Made by a program: the position numbers and the translations under genes. The notes under the pieces are model-generated. The model was not told the origin of the DNA and searched no databases. It saw only the letters and a program-made list of their open reading frames with translations. Positions 35,575 through 47,240 of a stretch of 64,000 nucleotides of DNA are shown here, piece after piece. Location of the stretch: NCBI RefSeq assembly GCF_010093815.1, contig NW_022985561.1, positions 1,306,045 to 1,370,044 of the forward strand, written 5' to 3'. The first letter of the stretch is position 1. The number at the start of each line of letters is the position of its first letter. Source of the stretch: Pseudovirgaria hyperparasitica. Its lineage: Eukaryota; Ascomycota; Dothideomycetes; Acrospermales; Acrospermaceae.

Positions 35575-36552
35575 ATGGGAGGAAGAAGCGCAGCCGCAAA
35601 CAGCAAGGTGTATACCTTGAATAATGGCGTCGAGCTACCAGCAGTTGGATTCGGTACATTTGCGAATGAGGGAGCCAAAGGTGAAACCTACACAGCGGTT
35701 ACTGAGGCTTTGAAGACCGGATATCGACATCTAGACTGTGCATGGTTCTATCAAAACGAACATGAAGTCGGTGACGCCGTGCGAGACTTTCTACAAACGA
35801 ACTCTGACGTCAAACGATCTGATATCTTTATCTGCACAAAAGTATGGAATCATCTCCACGAGCCTGACGAAGTCAAATGGTCCTTTGAAGACTCTCTCAA
35901 GAAATTGAAAACCGACTACATCGACCTTTTTCTTGTCCACTGGCCCATCGCCGCTGAATCCGACGGAAGTCATATGCCCAAACTAGGCACCGATGGCAAG
36001 TATATCATCAAAAAGACTCTGACTGAGAACCCAAAGCCAACATGGCGCGCCATGGAAGAATTGGCGAAATCTGGCAGAACACGCGCCATTGGCGTATCTA
36101 ATTGGACCATCGAAGGCCTGAAACAACTGCTCTCATTCGCAGCCATTAAACCTGCTGTCAATCAGATCGAAATACACCCTTTTCTTCCAAATGACGCGCT
36201 CGTCACATTCTGTTTGCAGAATGACATCCTTCCAGCTGCATACTCTCCTTTGGGATCTCAAAATCAGGTTCCAAGTACCGGTGAGAAGGTGCGGACTGAC
36301 CCAACACTGAATGCAGTAGCCGAGCGCAGTGGGAACTCACTTGCGCAGATTCTGCTGGCGTGGGGTCTGAAGAGGGGATATGTGGTGCTCCCGAAAAGCT
36401 CGACACCGGCACGGATACGGAGTAATTGGGAGATTCCGGAACTAAGCGCGGAAGATTTTGAGGCGGTGGAGGGGGTAGCAAAAGGGAGGCATACGCGGTT
36501 CGTCAACATGAGGGGTACGTTTGGGTATGATGTGTGGGCAGACGAAGTTTGA
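35575..36552 (+). CDS. Aldo/keto reductase
   Basis: An intronless gene of 325 aa. The catalytic tetrad is present: Asp54 and Tyr59 (HLDCAWFYQNE), Lys89 (ICTKVW) and His122 (FLVHWPIA). The other family signatures are IGVSNW, NQIEIHPFLP and the NADPH-binding loop VVLPKSS. The length is typical. The sequence is closest in feel to fungal glycerol dehydrogenase/Gcy1-like reductases. It is expected to be a cytosolic NADPH-dependent reductase of aldehydes or ketones. The start has a good context (ACACCATGG). The C-terminus lacks a targeting signal. Confidence 0.93.
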   Translation: MGGRSAAANSKVYTLNNGVELPAVGFGTFANEGAKGETYTAVTEALKTGYRHLDCAWFYQNEHEVGDAVRDFLQTNSDVKRSDIFICTKVWNHLHEPDEVKWSFEDSLKKLKTDYIDLFLVHWPIAAESDGSHMPKLGTDGKYIIKKTLTENPKPTWRAMEELAKSGRTRAIGVSNWTIEGLKQLLSFAAIKPAVNQIEIHPFLPNDALVTFCLQNDILPAAYSPLGSQNQVPSTGEKVRTDPTLNAVAERSGNSLAQILLAWGLKRGYVVLPKSSTPARIRSNWEIPELSAEDFEAVEGVAKGRHTRFVNMRGTFGYDVWADEV

Positions 36553-36862
36553 GAACGTGAGAATGCGAATCTGATAGGTTTTCTCCTACCTTTCGACTTG
36601 CATATATGCTCATACCAAAGATCAATGTGCATGAAAACCGTGACATGCTCCTCCCTACATCGCTGTCGCACCATTGGCCATACATACACCATCCTAGCCT
36701 AGAGTCTCATGAACAAATAGCAATTGTTGGCAAAGACATCCTAGCCGCAACTACCACCACGGTAGATAAGGTACAGCGATATATCGCAACACCGATTCAC
36801 TAGCAATGTATTCTCAGCATCGAAAGGCACATGCTGCGTCAGTCTATAGCAACAAGACCCTA

Positions 36863-36890
36863 TCCTGTCCTGTCCTGTCCTGTCCTGTCC
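36863..36890. repeat. CCTGT pentanucleotide repeat
   Basis: About five and a half perfect tandem copies are visible. Confidence 0.85.
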
Positions 36891-38558
36891 GCACACACCA
36901 ACGTTAAGCCCCTGTCATCCATCTAACAACCATACACTACACACCTTCACCTCCCTCCACTGAGACGAGGACATGATGCCCTATACAAACCAGTCTTAGT
37001 GCAGCTAGTAACAAAAGCCACCACTAATGCGTAGCCTGCGCACACATCTGTATCCGATTCGTACATGCGTCAATCTGTCTACTATGCACTGCCTATCTGT
37101 CTGGTTGTACGCCACCCTGCCAGCACTTTGCGGTAGTCGTCTGTATCTGCATCCAGTCTTGATCCTGATAATACCCGTCTACCAGCCTATGTGTCACACA
37201 TGCGTGCGGGTGTGCATACGTCTGTCTGTGTGTCTGTTCACATCTTTCCCAGCTCTCTTCCTCTGGAATACGTCGCAGTAGTTATGTGCAGCTATATCTA
37301 TAGTTATCTGTAGCTAGTTATGTATGACGTCCCGAGCCTCGTCCTCGTGCTTATCCGCCCTCCCTAGCGTGTCCGTCCTCTACATTTCCTCTCCAGATGC
37401 CGCGACGTGTCATGATATGACGTTTCGAGCGTCCTCATTCCCCTTCTTTAGCGGCATTGTCACTCATGTAGGTGCATCGGAGTGGTACTCCGTCTCCATC
37501 TGATCTCCTGACCCCAGCTGCACCTCCGTAACCGCTGCACCTCCGTAACCGCAGCACCTACATTCCCGTATCCATGCACCGTCCTCGCGTATTAACCCCC
37601 GATGTTGCACTGCAGACATATATAGTGCCGTCCTGTCCGGCTACGTCCCGTACTGCAGCTATATATGCATCACGGCCACCACTATACTAGTCCTGTGCTA
37701 CACTTTACTACGGATCATCCTGCAGGCCTAGTGGTACTGGTACTCTGCAGCGCTGTACCATGCTGCGTTGGCACTTGGCACCTGCACCTAACAGTTTGAC
37801 ACTGGCGATCGCGTCGATCTTGTAGATCCGGGTGGTCCGGATGATCCTACTGCGACGGCGGGTATGGGGAGTAGTGGGATGAATGATGGGGAGAACTGTA
37901 GATGAGAAAGATACGATGGATGACTCGGTAGATAAGGGTTGTAAGGGCGGTGAGGATGGACAAAGGTCGCAAGCGTAGAAGCCTTGCCGGGCACCGGCCG
38001 TAACTCCTGCATTTGCATCTGTCGCTAATCACGTCAATGTCATGTCGTTGATCAGCATGGTCGTCGTCGCCGTCGTGTTCATCGGATTCGTCGTCATCTA
38101 CACGAATGGCCTCCCTCGTTTAGTCCCCTGTATGTGCACGGCTGTCCTCTCCATCTCTATACCTCCATACTGTCTTACCGAATCTTCCTAGATTTTCAAC
38201 CGAGAATAACTATAGTTTGTAAGATTAGCTATGTAAATAGAAGTTTCAGGGCAGTAACGAAGAGCCCCGATATCGGAATCAAAATTAGGTAGAGTATCCC
38301 GCAAAGAAATATAAGTGCTACAAGACGCCTTGATCGATCGATTGATGAAGAGGAATCGAGAGGGCGTAATGCAGCCGGTCGGCCAGGGGAATATAGCCAG
38401 TAAGAGGGCATAGCGACGGAAGCGTCATGCACGCTTCCTCAGCCCGGCCCCATGCGCGCCATTGCAACCAGCCAGGGCAGTGTGCTCATTGCTCACTCAC
38501 TCACTCACTTGACTGACTGACTAAACTGACCTGACTGCCTGCTTTCGGAGGTGTGAGA

Positions 38559-38607
38559 GGGGGGGGGGTGTAGGGGTAAGGGGGGGGGATATGGGTGTTG
38601 ACTGGGG
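38559..38607 (+). other. G-run cluster with G-quadruplex potential
   Basis: G tracts at 38559-38568, 38573-38576, 38580-38588, 38593-38595 and 38604-38607 are separated by short loops, which fits a G-quadruplex pattern on the plus strand. It lies 700 bp upstream of the CDC25 start codon. Function is inference. Confidence 0.5.
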
Positions 38608-39317
38608 ACAAGCGAGCATTAGTCGCTGCAGCACGATTGAGCCAAGCTACCATTTACCAGACTTTCAAGTTTGCTAACCATCCCACTACCTCTTTAACTG
38701 CCTACCACTAGTCCCAATATAGACTAGCACTCAAGTCAAGCTCGCAAACCTGCCCTCTGCCCTGTCTGGCTCCGAGCTTCTTCTCGTCGCCGTGCTGTGC
38801 CCGCGTTTGGCTTCCTGATGTTGTCCTGGAGACCTCTTTGGGTCCTCCAAAAACCCTTTCTAACCTCGTTTTCCTCCTCTATAAGCTTATTGCTTCGTCG
38901 TCGTCCTCGTCCACCTTCTCGCCTGGTCTCTTGGGTTCGCTTGTCTGTCTGGCTTGGAACATCAGCCATTGGCAATTGCAAGCAAGGAAGAAGGAAGGAC
39001 CTGGACCAGAACCACACCCCCCCTCTCGTCATATACCACGACTCCACCAGCTCTGTCACACCAGATGCTCGACTGACGACCTCGCCGACTCTCAAACGTA
39101 TTCCAGCTTTCCTCCAGCATCTTACTCCTCAGTCTTACGCCCTATTGGACCTCCGTTCCTCGATTCCGCCATCCTGATTAGCTGCAGTATTACCAGAGCT
39201 CGACAGCACGCCTCCCCACAACTAAAGCTTCCACGTACGAGCACTTTCGTTACCGTCGAGACTTGACTGGACCATCGGTACGTTACGACGTACTGGAAGG
39301 AAGGGTCTTGAGCAATC

Positions 39318-41265
39318 ATGGAGTTTTCATCGCCGTTGGCTGCCATGCGGCCGCCCCAGCATCCTTCGAATTGGCCCTCTCGACGAGACCTCCCCACGAG
39401 CTTCGCTACAAATCTACAGTTCAAATGTCCGCCAAAGACCAGCTTCGACTACTTTACCGTAACGCCTGTCCGAGGTTCATCTCCAGCAGCAAGCTTAGCT
39501 GCAGATCTGTCGTCAAACTTCCATATTGACCAAAGGTGACTATTTATAATTATTCTCCGAGCCGCGCAGCCAAGATTAATAATTTCTATAGTCCTCAATT
39601 CGCTACACCTCGACGGTCGCTTTTCACCTCGAATCTGATAACAAACCATGTAACTCCTGGTAGGATACTTGCTACTCTGAACTGTTGGGAGTCTAAGGCT
39701 TACAATATGGCTTCAGTGGCAGGAACGATAACACCCCCCGTTCAATGGGAAGGCGGAGTCACTCCCCCGATCCTTTCTTCCCCATCCGCAGATCTCATGG
39801 ACATCTCGCCGCTACCACACAAAGCTCCCTTCTCCATCATCACTCAACTTCCGCCCCAGTCGTCATCCCTGGACCTCACGAGCCACGATGAGGACATGCT
39901 ATCACCATTGACAGCACCGGACAGACCTGCATTCGAATTCCCTGCTCGTCCGGTGTCTGCACAGGAGTGAGTGAACATTAGAATGGATGGAGCTTTGTAT
40001 CTAATTGTGTTTCAAGGAAGAGAAAACCATTCGCGCTTCGACCCTCGCTTGCCCGAGCAAAGAATCTATCTACCACTACAACTGCACTGAGAGAGAAGGA
40101 GATTTCGAACAAAGATAGTCTGCTCAACTTTGGATCGCAAATGCAAGGTCGTGCTCAAGGGGCTGCTCTGCCTGATTCACTCTTTGCCGAGTCACCACCG
40201 CGGGAAGGTGGAGGATCATGGTTTCAAAATAGCCCAAACGTACTTGCCACTAGAAGACAGCGCCCTCTCCCGCAGCCCTTCCAGCCTGCTAGAGGTTCTT
40301 CATCACCGTATGATGGTGCCATTCGGAAACCAACAGCCGGTCCCCCTTCGAGACGGCCTACCAAGTTCCGAAGATCGTTGAGCATGTTTGAAAACCCCGC
40401 TGATATCATGAAGCAAGATAAGGAGGAATACAAACCTAGCTCACTCCAGTCCGTCATGGATGTCGACGACTCCCCCGGCCTGGCATTACCTCACTTCATC
40501 CCACCCGATGAACCTGACAGTCTCCCTAGGATTACCGGAGAGACCTTGGTAGAGGTTCTCAATGGAAAATATAGTGGAAACTTTCAGAAACAGATGGTCA
40601 TTGATTGCCGGTTTGAATATGAATACGAAGGCGGTCATATCGATGGTGCGGTGAACTTTTGCGAGAAAGACCAACTTTTACAAAACTTGTTCGAAACGGA
40701 CAGCTCAGATGGCTCTTCTAGATCCTTGTTGATCTTTCATTGCGAATACTCTGCGCATCGTGCACCTCTCATGTACGTCTCTATCATGTGTCACACGTCT
40801 TATTATATGCTAATGGGAAGCAGGGCCAAGTCGATACGAGCCAAAGACCGTATGGTCAATGAAAATCGATATCCACATCTCTCATATCCTGAGGTCTATA
40901 TCTTAGATGGCGGTTACAGCTCATTCTTCACTTTGAATAGGGAACGGTGTTTCCCGCAATGCTACACCAAGATGGACTCCAAGGGGCACGAAACAGCCTG
41001 TGAAAAGGGCATGAATAAGCTCCGCCATCGCAACAAACTCCACCGCGCCCAAACCTTTGCCTTTGGTGAAGACCACTCCCAAGATAGTCCAACAAACCAG
41101 GGTCGCGTTCGACCTGGACGGCCTTTCAGTCGCTCAAATCCGACCGACGACAGCTGCTTTGCAGCCAGTAACAGTACCAAACAGCTGCTAGAAGACAGCT
41201 CCATTCTATCAGGCACATCGTGGCAGACGCATCGACAAGGCGCACGTAGGCAAGTCTCGTATTAA
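39318..41265 (+). CDS. CDC25: M-phase inducer phosphatase (Cdc25/NimT type)
   Basis: Four exons: 39318-39535, 39592-39966, 40017-40772 and 40824-41265, giving 596 aa. The rhodanese-fold catalytic domain holds VIDCRFEYEYEGGHI and the active site HCEYSAHR (HCX5R, Cys about residue 440), then VYILDGGYSSFF. The N-terminal regulatory half has conserved NimT blocks: SSPAASLAADLSSNFHID, TPRRSLFT and FRRSLSMFENPAD. It is expected to dephosphorylate the inhibitory tyrosine of Cdk1 and trigger mitosis. Intron 3 (40773-40823, 51 bp) is a multiple of three and open in frame, so retention would insert residues right behind the active-site loop. A further in-frame intron near 39650-39710 is possible, since the residues there look unlike the family. 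Confidence 0.92.
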
Positions 41266-41856
41266 GCGCTGCATTTTACAGGCGTTCCATCATCGTTTGG
41301 CGTTTGGCTGTCATTGGGCACTATTTCTCTTTTGTTTTATTCCCCCGGCTATACGCCGACAATTCTTTGGAGCAATGGATTGCTACCGATTCAAACATTC
41401 TTGTGGCACCCAAGAGGGTCTCACGTTCATTCCGATACACATATGAGGCGAGCTACTATCTCCAGCGGAGGTAGCGGCAACTTCATAATAATACCTTTAA
41501 GATACATGACATTACAACTTACACAACTACTGTTTGTTTGAATGCGGTTACGTGGCCAGTGGTGAAATTGCTCATCTGGAACGAATAAAGACTTGTGCCT
41601 TGCGTTTTGATTAGATCTGAACCTAGAGAGTTCTTGACTGCGGCACACGACTCAGCCAAGTCCTGGCCTGGTTAGGTCATTTGCCGATGCCCCGCCATGC
41701 CCCACCCCCACCATGCGCGTCTCCCGACCGCACCGTTCCGTAGAAAGAAACTTTCCATTCCAAACCCCAGGCTCCGAACCATTGAACACTACCAAGAACC
41801 GCCCTTCTTCCATGACCTGACCCTTACCCCTCAATGACGCTCTCGGTAGTCACACC
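41266..41856. promoter_or_regulatory. Intergenic CDC25 / SLD5
   Basis: 3' flank of CDC25 and promoter of SLD5. Nothing further is seen. Confidence 0.4.
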
Positions 41857-42624
41857 ATGGACATTGACGACATCCTCGCCGAAGTCTCCTCCGCCGCCCT
41901 CATCGCTCCAGGAACACGCGACCTGCACGCGCTGACACGCGCCTGGGTTGCCGAACGCGTCGCGCCCGAGCTCCTCCCGTATCCCACCCCTTTGCTCGAC
42001 CGCGTCCTGGCAAGAATATCGGAGCAGGTGCGGAGCGTGGAGGATGGCATGGCGGGCGGCGCGGACGGGCTGGGTGGCGCGGCGACGGGAGGGGCGGACA
42101 AGGAGAAGTTTCGTCTGATTGTTGTGCAGACTGAGTTGGAGCGGTGGAAGTTTTTGGTCCGGGGCTTGTTGAGGGCGAGGTTGAAGAAGGTGAGTTGAGT
42201 CTTTGGACTTGCGAGGCATGGCGTGAGAGGAATCGGTAGCTGACTGTATGGTGAAATGAACCCATAGATCGACGCGCATCCGTATCATATCCTCAATACG
42301 CCAGACGTCCTGGCAAAGCTGTCGACGTCGGAAACACAGTACCTACGAGCCCATCAGGCGCTACTGGCTGCACACTACAAGTCCTCGTTTCTGGGCCAGT
42401 TCCCGCCTGCGCTGCAGCGGCTTGATGATACGGCTGGTGGTGTTAGCATGATTGATGCGCCGGATGTTGACAGTGCGGTGTTTGTAAGAGCTGTGAGAGA
42501 TGTGGGCTTCATCACGGTGGAGGGGACGGATACGGAGTTTGAGATGAAGAGGGGAGATGTTTGGGTTGTACGGTGGAGGAGTGTGAGGCAGGCTGTGGAG
42601 AGTGGGGACGCGGAGTTGATTTGA
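41857..42624 (+). CDS. SLD5: GINS complex subunit Sld5
   Basis: Two exons: 41857-42189 and 42268-42624, giving 229 aa. The helical A domain begins with DIDDILAEV and holds [25 protein letters not shown] and [24 protein letters not shown]. The family block [21 protein letters not shown] and the C-terminal B domain ([16 protein letters not shown]) follow. GINS bridges Mcm2-7 and Cdc45 in the replicative helicase, in the nucleus. A glycine/alanine-rich insert sits near residues 65-80 ([16 protein letters not shown]). It is encoded by GC-rich DNA, and the large antisense frames here are shadows. Confidence 0.9.
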
Positions 42625-45043
42625 TATGAAATGGGCATGATTCGAGACGCAAGCATTCATTGGAGTAACAGATGGGACGCATAGCGAGTTGACGCATTCC
42701 AAGAGCGTTTGATAACGGAAGTAGGATGGACACATACGATACCCATCATGGGTGCACAAATGTCGGTTCTTCGTATGACAGGGCGGAGATGTCGAAAAGT
42801 GCATATTCGATGACAGGAGCTACGAGCTGCTCAGATTGGCTTCTAGCCACATAACCTGCGTGGCCCATGGGAGGTAGTCGGCCCGGCAGCAGAATGCACA
42901 GAAAGAGGTAGACGAGCACTAGGCATGAGACACATGATCTCTATTCTTGAACCGGGAGGAATGCAAGCAATACAAACATATCAACAGCTGTTACCTGGAC
43001 AAATAGTGTTACCCACAACCTCATGCATTCTCGAAGACAATCCTTCGTCATCCTTGGTGAGCGATATAAATCCTTGCGGACCGTATTGCCCCACCCTAAG
43101 TTTCACCGAACAAGTCGTTCATGGATGACTGGGCATCTTGAACCATTGTTTCATTCATGCTTTTTTTCGATAACGAAGACCGGGTCTTCCTTGATCTAGA
43201 CGTTGTTGTGTATGTTACTATATCTGCACGTCGTAGTGGAGTCTAGACCCCATCCCATGAGCGCTATTTATCATACAGGCCGGACGTCATTGGGAACCAA
43301 ACTTCGCTCTCGTAGCCAAGTACAACGTCGCAAGCGGATCCGTCGCGGCTTTGACCTCAGCTTCGGCATTGTATACACTGTCAAGAATGTTAGTAGCCGG
43401 CTCAGTCTTGTACCCGTGGACGCAACCTCAATCCTGGAATAGAGGATCAAGCCGGATACTGGAAACATAGACCTGCTCGTGCACTGCTTCGGCAGAAGTG
43501 CAGAATCCCATCAGGCAACAAATTCATCGTCAGGCACCACGAAGGGGCGTGCTCAGAGAGAAGGTGAAGTCTGGGAGTTGTGCAACGCTAGTCTGTATAT
43601 GGCAGTTCTGGGTCAAGTCACGGGATACGCTAGTAGCTGTGGCACGAGCGCCCTAAGCGAGATTCCAATTTTCTATAAGAACTCGCTCTCCCTCTTTCTC
43701 TCTTCCTTCTTTTTTCTTTAGCTCTCTTTGCCTTGTATGTTCCTCCATCAAAGTTTCAACTCCCAAACGCATTTGCTAACCTCTCATCACAGTTGGCTTA
43801 GATCAAGTGTAGTATCTGTTCTTTTCAGTTTAATCGCTGAAATGTCACTACGGTGACGTTTACTCGATTTAAACTCTTTTTGGATCTCGTCGGAAGACCG
43901 CTGGGCTTGCTCATGTCTTCTGACACCGTGTCGCTTGTACCATTGCACTACCGCAAGCCGACGCAACCTTTTTTCATTGCCTTTTGGCCTTTGTGCTGAT
44001 GGTCAGAGAAGAAATTCTATCTCATCCGTCCCAACCTGCTTGACAGCTCAACTGCGCCAACTAATTACCTTTCGACCACGTCATCGAATTTCGTCAAAGC
44101 TGAATCTGACTGCAAGAAAAGCTGCGTCCACAACTTTCGGGACAAGAACAAGTCCTGTGCGCTTCTGCAGCTAAACGACGGGCCGTCGCTGGTGTCGTGT
44201 GGGCTGAGCACAGTCGTGCTCGGAAATATGTGAGCGGAAATCTGGCATCGCCCATGCCCGCGCTATTCGGACTCTTTTCATTTCTACGCGCCATATGGGT
44301 GTGTGAAATTTCCGTCGGAGTGAGTGCCTAGTTGCTGTTGGAACTTTATTGAGCTCATGCTAACAATTCGCCGAGCCCGTATTCTCGTATTTCCTCGGGA
44401 TTCCATCTTGCTCTGTCCGCCGCGTGCTCAGGCCGTCCATAAACTGTATACCCTTTCATCAAATAATACTTGACGATCACTTTCCCCGTCGCGTTGCTTT
44501 AGACTGCTTGTGGTTTTCGCTCCGATGTCCTGCTGTCATCAGAGCCACTACTGCAACGATGAACTCCTAGCATGCAAACGCCAAAATTATCCTCGAGGGA
44601 CCAAACGCTGGTACGCAGGATAGCAAATCGGAGTCTCGAGGAAGACAGTCAGAAAAGGACTCTTCTCGTCCCGCCAAGCGCCCCGTACACATGTCAACAG
44701 CTCGAGCTCCTAAGCGAATGAATAGCAGTCTTATCTGACCCGGACATGGCTGCTTTGTGGTATAGCCCAGAATTTGGGGCGAAAGATGCAGAGTTTATGA
44801 ATGTGTAGACAGCTGTGGCACAGTTGGACAAGCTTTGAATGAAGAGAAGATGGGCGCGCTGTTCTTGGGATCATGCATGAGTGTATACAGGAGACGCTCG
44901 TAACATGTTGGCACGGCGGTACTTCAGCTTCAAGGTCGACTGATGTTTCGAGAAAGAAGGGCAAGAGCACGTCGAATGAGATGAGATACCCATTCAATCC
45001 ATCTTTGGCCTGATAATTTTCGTTATGCGATGAACCACCCTAT
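42625..45043. other. Gene-free stretch (2.4 kb)
   Basis: No motif-bearing frame on either strand. Pyrimidine-rich patches are at about 43680-43740. No RNA gene is recognised. Confidence 0.4.
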
Positions 45044-46928
45044 TTACAGCCTGGCCTTTTCGTCCACCACATCCCTCACACAAACCCCCCTCTCCCCGCC
45101 TCTCTTCCTCTCCCTCAACACCCTCCTCAGAATCTTCCCAGACGCACTCTTCGGAATCTCATCCACAAACTCAATCTCCCGGATATGCTTATACCGCACC
45201 TTCCTCCCCCTGACAAACGCCATAATCTCCCGCGCGGTGTCCTCATTCGCACACACGCCTGGCGCCACAACAACAAACGCCTTGGGCAGCTCGCCCGCGT
45301 AGTCGTCTGGAATGCCCATGACGGCGCAGTCGGCGACGCTGGCGTGGCCCTGGAGCAGGTCCTCGAGCTCGGCGGGCGCGACGCCGATGCCCTTGACTTT
45401 GATCATTTCCTTGATGCGGTCCACGATCTGGACCATGCCGTCGGCGTCGAAGAAGCCTGAGTCGCCCGTGTGGAGAAAGGAGTCTGCGTCGAAGGTTTCG
45501 GCGGTGGCCTTTTGGACTTGTTATTTTGTGTTTTGTGGGAGAATGATGACGGTTGGGGCTTAGGGAAGACGGGTGGATTCATATACCTTTTCGTTGTTCA
45601 AATAGCCCATTACAATCTGGGGCCCACGGGCCAGTATCTCGCCTGGCTCGCCGATGCCAGCCTCGGAGCCGTCGTCCTTGATGACTTTGACCTGGGTGTT
45701 TGCCACGATCTTGCCGCCCTTGTGCGCGTATTTGAAATCGTACCAGCCGAACGGATGGCAGGTGATGCAGCTGCAGCTCTCCGTCATGCCATACCCTTGT
45801 CTGAAGCCGCAGCCGGGGAACCTCTTGGCTATCAGCTGGAGGATCTCGGCGGGTGTTGGGGCGGCGCCGGAGAAGACGCGGCGCACGTGCTTGAGGTCGT
45901 ACTTGTCGACGATGGGGTCTCGAGCGAGGCGGATGACGATGGGAGGCACGAGGAAGAGGTCTCGGATCTTGTACTTCTCGATCGCGCCGAGCATTGTGTC
46001 CATTTTGAAGCCTGGGAGCATGTATATCTCGGAGTTGGCGAGGACGGGAAAGTGGATGAAGTGTACGAGGCCTGATACTGTGTGGCGCTTCAGTCTTGCG
46101 GTCCCGCGCCACGCTGACCCTATGTATGTGCAATCGACTTACTGTGGAATAGGGGGATGACTGCTAGGATTTTGTCGTAGTCTGGTGCACATACTTGGTG
46201 CAGCTGCATACACTGTGCAATCATGTTCTGGTGCGATATCATCACGGCTTTGGGCAACCCGGTCGTACCGGAACTGAAGCTCAAAAACCCGCACACATCG
46301 CCATTCTTCTTGCCTGCTGGCAGTTTGAACGCTGGGATCTGGCCTGCTTCGCCATGACTCTTTCCCAGCTCTATCAGATCCTGGACACTGGCGAAGCCGT
46401 CCAGTCTGCCCTCGAGCAAGAAGATCCTCTCCTTGGGGAGTCCCGCTGCCTTTGCTGCTTGGAGCGCAACTTCCATGGATGCTGCGGTGGTCATGAGATA
46501 CTTTGAGTCTGCCGTCTTCAGGGCATATGTCATTTCCTCAGCATTGTATGCCGGAGATGCACCCGAGATCTTGGCGCCGGCTCGGATGCCGCCAAAGAGA
46601 GCAATCGGGTACCATATCGAGTTTTGGCTGAACAGAGAGACGGTGTCGCCGGGCTTTAGACCGTGGTTCTTGACCAGGGCAGTCGAGAGCCAGGTCGAGT
46701 AGTCACGGGCTTCGTCGTAGCGGATTCGCTGGCCGGTAATGGCATTGGTGTAGCCGGCGAGTTTGTTCGGGGCGTAGCGTGTTACTGGCGAGTATGGCGA
46801 GTCGAATAAGAAATCCCAGTCGGTGATGTTTCGCGGGACTGAAATTCATTAGCAATTCATTTCATTCCACTTTGCGATGCATCATTCGTACTGTCAAGAT
46901 CAGGCAGATCTGATGTGAAAAGGACCAT
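45044..46928 (-). CDS. Acyl-CoA synthetase / 4-coumarate-CoA-ligase-like, with PTS1
   Basis: Four exons on the minus strand: 46928-46892, 46838-46143, 46077-45587 and 45508-45044, giving 562 aa. Motifs of the ANL adenylating superfamily are in order: the AMP-binding P-loop FSSGTTGLPKAVM, RQGYGMTESCS, the hinge region TGDSGFFDADG and the catalytic lysine segment SASGKILRR. The C-terminus ends ARL, which fits a type-1 peroxisomal targeting signal, so a peroxisomal ligase acting on a fatty or aromatic acid is likely. All introns have GT..AG ends and keep frame, and the first coding exon is 37 bp. It diverges from a 3-hydroxyacyl-CoA dehydrogenase gene, with 312 bp between start codons. The substrate cannot be deduced. 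Confidence 0.92.
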
Positions 46929-47240
46929 GCTGTACGAGATGTATATATACCATGCTAGAAAGTGACTTACAAAAGCTGAGTCCCAAAACATAGAAACCCT
47001 ATATGTACATCCTAACCTTAGCATCCCCTCAGTTGCTCTCCGGTATCCTCGGCCAACCTTCCGCATAACGTTGTGGCTTCGGAGGCTCCTGTGGCTTTCC
47101 CACGCAAGCATCTTGCCGGGAATGTGTAGTTACCGGCCGCCGCCACCACATTAACTCCCTCTTAACCCCGCAGTCCTGTCCCGCTTCGAGCACCGCTTGC
47201 ATGCGTTATAAACTGCCAGATACGCCACACATACACAAGA
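46929..47240. promoter_or_regulatory. Bidirectional promoter region
   Basis: 312 bp between the divergent ligase and dehydrogenase start codons. No gene lies inside. Shared regulation is inferred from layout. Confidence 0.5.

Larger units (their letters stand above)
36553..39317. other. Long non-coding stretch upstream of CDC25
   Basis: 2.8 kb without a supported gene. It is pyrimidine-rich and C-rich, contains a CCTGT pentamer repeat, tandem TCAC/TGAC runs and a G-run cluster. The last 600 bp or so may be a long 5' leader of CDC25. Confidence 0.45.

Noticed and set aside
45470-46133. Long frames (plus strand 201 codons and an alternate minus frame) over the ligase gene
   Set aside because: They overlap the ANL-motif exon and have no motifs of their own.
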